Assembly: GCF_007786445.1 (NCBI RefSeq)
Contig: NZ_VNJI01000014.1
Location: 62,001 to 126,000 of the forward strand
DNA from: Paenibacillus cremeus
GTDB taxonomy: Bacteria; Bacillota; Bacilli; Paenibacillales; NBRC-103111
DNA: 64,000 nt
Direction: 5' to 3'
Positions 61,309 to 64,000 of this stretch are shown piece by piece. A program made the translations under genes and the position numbers. How positions within the stretch are numbered: the stretch's first letter is position 1; every line of letters starts with the position of its first letter. Under the pieces are notes generated by a model. The model searched no databases. It had not been told where the DNA came from and saw only the letters and a list, made by a program, of their open reading frames with translations.

Positions 61309-61351
61309 AGGATAACAGGACGAGGCACGCTCATCTGTGATAATTGTCACA
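61309..61351 (-). promoter_or_regulatory. CRP/FNR-type palindrome and extended -10 of the chemoreceptor gene
   Basis: TGTGA-N6-TCACA at 61336-61351. On the minus strand an extended -10, TGT-TATCCT (hexamer 61314-61309), with centre to end of -10 34.5 bases, again near -41.5. Confidence 0.62.
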
Positions 61352-61362
61352 CCGGCATTGTC

Positions 61363-61410
61363 TATGACTCCAATCACAGCCCACGGATTTGTTCATCATT
61401 ACTTCATAAT
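61363..61410 (+). promoter_or_regulatory. Weaker FNR-like site before the CuA-like lipoprotein gene
   Basis: TATGA-N6-TCACA (61363-61378, one mismatch) and CATAAT (61405-61410). Spacing is 39.5 bases from the centre to the end of the -10, 3-5 more than at the four perfect sites. Confidence 0.35.
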
Positions 61411-61501
61411 GGTGTCACATGCCGTTCACCGCGAAACAGCTCCGAGTTGTGTATGATTGGTAATGTAAGGAACGATCGGGGATCGAAAGGGGAAATGAAC
61501 G

Positions 61502-61897
61502 ATGAAAAAGGGTATCGTAATCGCGTTTCTGATCTGCTTGGTGATTGCTTTGTCCGCGTGCGGAAAGAGCGAAGCTCCGAAGGCCTCCCAGGCGGCAAGC
61601 ACAGCAGCCGGGGCCGGCGACGCTGCAGGCACGGCCGAGCTGAAGCTGCAAGCGAAAAACTTCGAGTTCGACCAGAAGGAATACAAGGTGAAGAAGGGGC
61701 AAACCGTCAATGTCGCCTTGGAAAACAAAGAAGGCCTGCATGGCGTTGAAATCAAGGGCCTGAACGTGAAGCTCGACAACAATACGAAAACAGCCTCCTT
61801 CAAAGCCGATAAAGCGGGCACATATGATATTATTTGCACGGTTCCATGCGGCGCGGGACATATCAATATGAAGTCGAAGCTGATTGTGGAAGGGTAA
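61502..61897 (+). CDS. Cupredoxin lipoprotein with a CuA-like ligand set
   Basis: A 131-residue lipoprotein: signal peptide with lipobox LSAC (Cys20), an Ala/Gly/Ser-rich linker to about residue 45, then a cupredoxin domain. His80 (GLHGVEI), Cys112, Cys116, His120 and Met123 (CTVPCGAGHINM) have exactly the CuA spacing of the oxidase subunit II in this window; Val114 stands at the backbone-ligand position. It lacks a membrane helix other than the lipid anchor. Possible roles are electron donor to the ba3 oxidase or copper carrier for its CuA. ATG behind AAAGGGGAAATGAACG. Confidence 0.85.
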   Translation: MKKGIVIAFLICLVIALSACGKSEAPKASQAASTAAGAGDAAGTAELKLQAKNFEFDQKEYKVKKGQTVNVALENKEGLHGVEIKGLNVKLDNNTKTASFKADKAGTYDIICTVPCGAGHINMKSKLIVEG

Positions 61898-61910
61898 GGC
61901 GACAAGTAAG

Positions 61911-61947
61911 AATGACCGGGGCAGCGAGCAGCTCCGGTCATTTTTTT
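61911..61947 (+). terminator. Terminator of the cupredoxin gene
   Basis: AATGACCGG (61911-61919) pairs with CCGGTCATT (61934-61942), then TTTTT. Confidence 0.9.
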
Positions 61948-61962
61948 ACGTTAATAGAACCG

Positions 61963-63051
61963 TCACCGCACTAGCCCCGTGCTCTCAATCTTCACGTGCG
62001 TGTTCACCTCGAACTTCACGCTCGGATAGACGGATTTCCAGTGCTTCCAGTCCTCCTCGCTGCCGAAATATTGGGCTAAGTAATGCAGCCCGAAGCCATA
62101 AGGATCGACGCCGGCGTCGCGGATTTTGTAGAGCAGCTTCAAGGTCGATTGATTCACATCGGCTTCGAGCAGCTTTTGAATCTCGGCCAGGTTCTTGCCC
62201 CTCACCGTGATCGGACTTTGCTCGACCATCCCCCCGACATTCAGCTCCAGCTTCACCGTAGGGATCGTTTCCCTACTGATGGTGACGCTCCTGGAAGCTC
62301 TCGAGACATAGAAGGCGAGGCGTTCGCCCTTGTAGTTGATAGCGATCCCGGATCGCTTGAAGGCATTGGCGCTCAGATTATAGAGCGAGGTTTCCGGGGG
62401 ACTGAGCACCAGGCGTTCCTTCTGTTTATTCAATAGCGCGAGCCGCTCCACGACATAAGAGTCGCCGTCAAAGGCAATGACGGGCAAATAGGGATCCAGC
62501 CCGGTCTCCTTGAAGCGACGGAAGCTGTCGAACAAATACTCCGTCACGATGAAGGGGGATACCGTCCCTTCTTTGCCGAAAGTGAGAAAAAAGGCATTGC
62601 CGGCGAGCCGTTCCGTCGTCGGATTGGCTTTCAGCAGCTGATTCGCGTCTGGCTCTGCCACCGCCAGATAAGAGATCAATTGAACATCTCTCCGCCGGCT
62701 AAGCCAGTTGAGCGACTCATCCAAGGAGGTCTTCACCAGCTGGTCTCCGAAAAGAAAGACCCGGCAATGCCCGAAATCCAGCTCCTTGTCCACGTGCGAC
62801 TTGAGACTGCGGACCGCTTCCGCGATGCTGGTCGATTCGGTCGCCTCGATTTGGCTCTCCGCCAGCCCTTCTCCCACCTTGGACGCCGGAATAGCCAGCC
62901 TAAGGGTGACGAGGTAGGGCTTGTCCTTTTTCCCGGTCCAATCAATGCCCATGGCGATGACGAAAAATCGCTTGTCGATATCTTTAAAGCTGCAGCTCGC
63001 AAGGAAGATACAGCATAGGAGGAGCAGCAGCGTCATCACGACTTTGTTCAT
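61963..63051 (-). CDS. Spore germination lipoprotein, Ger(x)C family
   Basis: A 362-residue protein with a lipoprotein signal (lipobox LASC near residue 17-20) and the GerAC layout: FFVIAMGIDW near 28-38, FGHCRVFLFGDQL near 92-105, and the C-terminal domain ending VEVNTHV-like strands (FEVNTHVKIESTG). ATG 63051 is chosen because GGTGAAGG precedes it; a longer frame to 63309 overlaps gerB. Its ATG shares ATGA with the stop of the gerB gene, so they are coupled. Part of a nutrient germinant receptor in the spore inner membrane. Confidence 0.93.
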   Translation of the reverse strand: MNKVVMTLLLLLCCIFLASCSFKDIDKRFFVIAMGIDWTGKKDKPYLVTLRLAIPASKVGEGLAESQIEATESTSIAEAVRSLKSHVDKELDFGHCRVFLFGDQLVKTSLDESLNWLSRRRDVQLISYLAVAEPDANQLLKANPTTERLAGNAFFLTFGKEGTVSPFIVTEYLFDSFRRFKETGLDPYLPVIAFDGDSYVVERLALLNKQKERLVLSPPETSLYNLSANAFKRSGIAINYKGERLAFYVSRASRSVTISRETIPTVKLELNVGGMVEQSPITVRGKNLAEIQKLLEADVNQSTLKLLYKIRDAGVDPYGFGLHYLAQYFGSEEDWKHWKSVYPSVKFEVNTHVKIESTGLVR

Positions 63052-64000
63052 GAAGTAGCCTTCACCTTTTTTCGCCTCCATACAAAATAAAGCATGATTC
63101 CAAGGAACATCACTTCCGTGATAAATCGGCCTACGAGCCAGATTTCGGAGATCAGTTGATTGCGCTCCGGGTTCGACAAGTGCATGTACACGAACGAAAG
63201 GAGACCGGCTGCCAAGGCAATCCAAAGATTGATCCGTGCTACCGGTGTTTCCTCCACGGCGGTGAATCGGCTCAAGGAGTGACGGATCAGCATGATGGTC
63301 GTATTCCAAGTGTTCATGACAAACAGCAGCGACAAACCGGTGAAGAGGATCAGGAAAACGAACAGCACCCGATTAATAAACCCGTATTCCGTCACCATCG
63401 AATCTGCCGTCATGCTCCACAAATAAACGTATTCTTGGACGGTGACCGTGCCATGAAACCCGATGGGTATGAAGAAGGTCACAGCTAGGAAGAAGATACC
63501 GAATAGCGGGACAATCCAGCGATGCTTGAAGGTAAACCCCTCCGTATGCAGTCGATTGACTGTGATCAGGGTGGTGAAGCCGGAAAACACGAAGGTCGAA
63601 GCGGCAATCGACATGAACGACGGAGGCTTTCGGATGTAACCGGCTACATAGCGGACGGCGTCCCAGTCCATATTTTTGTTGAAAATCGCTTTAATCAGAA
63701 ACATGATCAGCATAGGCGTACATAAGAAAAGCATGATTTCGTGAATAAACTGAACCGTGCGGGTGGACCGGCTGCTCGCCCAGACGGCGGCGCAAGTCAT
63801 CAGAAACAAGTTCACCGAAGGATTCATATCCGGATAAAAGAACAATCGGACCGTCTCGGAGTATCCGTTGATCACAATAATGCCGGCGGGCAGCCAGATC
63901 AGCAGCCCGGCATATAAATTAATGGCCACCGTGAGCCATCTGGGAAAATAGCGATCGCACAGCTCCGGGAAGCCCCAACCTGGAAATCGTTCGAAGCAGC
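63048..64000 (-). CDS. Spore germination permease, GerAB/GerKB family (5' end outside window)
   Basis: About 317 residues are visible; the frame continues past base 64000, so the first helices are missing. It is a membrane protein of the amino-acid-permease-like GerB family with about nine helices, including MSIAASTFVFSGFTT. Together with the gerC-type gene and probably a gerA-type gene beyond the right edge it makes a germinant receptor. GTG at 63929 is not the true start, since the upstream frame reads on as typical GerB sequence (FPELCDRYFPRWL). Confidence 0.92.
   Translation of the reverse strand, partial: CFERFPGWGFPELCDRYFPRWLTVAINLYAGLLIWLPAGIIVINGYSETVRLFFYPDMNPSVNLFLMTCAAVWASSRSTRTVQFIHEIMLFLCTPMLIMFLIKAIFNKNMDWDAVRYVAGYIRKPPSFMSIAASTFVFSGFTTLITVNRLHTEGFTFKHRWIVPLFGIFFLAVTFFIPIGFHGTVTVQEYVYLWSMTADSMVTEYGFINRVLFVFLILFTGLSLLFVMNTWNTTIMLIRHSLSRFTAVEETPVARINLWIALAAGLLSFVYMHLSNPERNQLISEIWLVGRFITEVMFLGIMLYFVWRRKKVKATS

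Noticed and set aside
63052-63309. N-terminal extension of the gerC-type protein
   Set aside because: It overlaps gerB in another frame and would hide the lipoprotein signal peptide.

Overview
The window looks like a chromosomal segment of a GC-rich, spore-forming, polysaccharide-degrading Firmicute close to Paenibacillus. The signs are an alpha/beta SASP gene with a SigG-like promoter, a gerB-gerC spore germination pair at the right edge, a T-box leader in front of trpS, an SLH-anchored giant exoenzyme, CUT1 ABC importers without their own ATPase, YesMN-type two-component genes and AraC regulators with extracellular sensor domains. The genus is an inference; no rRNA or tRNA gene was seen.

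Layout. 1-10010: carbohydrate uptake and processing (end of a solute-binding lipoprotein, BASS transporter, membrane-bound AraC sensor-regulator, two permeases, an esterase-like hydrolase, a GH88 unsaturated glucuronyl hydrolase and a mutarotase-like protein). 10053-20729: housekeeping and stress genes (YcgQ/YcgR-like pair with a candidate Zur/Fur box, T-box plus trpS, a nuclease-like gene broken by an amber codon, SASP, yfhP, a BmrC/BmrD-like heterodimeric exporter). 21015-39562: a large locus for a probably sulfated, uronic-acid-containing polysaccharide. It has a second membrane AraC regulator, permeases and lipoprotein, an unassigned lyase-like protein, a cupin-AraC regulator, then two modules each with a solute-binding lipoprotein and sulfatase(s); one module carries an isomerase and a truncated oxidoreductase, the other an intact oxidoreductase. 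39664-55656: a small zinc-ribbon protein, then a beta-1,3-glucan-type locus (1979-aa SLH beta-helix protein, GH16 with several CBMs, an ABC importer, a YesM/YesN pair). 55801-61897: respiration (ba3-type oxidase subunits IIa-II-I, a 51-bp tandem repeat array, a 51-aa membrane protein, a chemoreceptor, a CuA-like lipoprotein). 61963-64000: gerC and partial gerB.

How it works together. The importers lack an ATPase gene, so they probably share an MsmX-type ATPase encoded elsewhere. Cre-like boxes precede several sugar operons, suggesting CcpA control. The most striking regulatory pattern is four perfect TGTGA-N6-TCACA palindromes, each 34.5-36.5 bp (centre to the end of the -10 hexamer) from a plausible -10. 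They precede the zinc-ribbon gene, the ba3 operon, the 51-aa membrane protein and the chemoreceptor, and suggest one CRP/FNR-type regulon. A second unusual theme is a family of 50-51-bp GC-rich hairpin repeats, expanded to about 25 copies at 58.3-59.6 kb with short relatives at 13.6, 14.55 and 20.76 kb.
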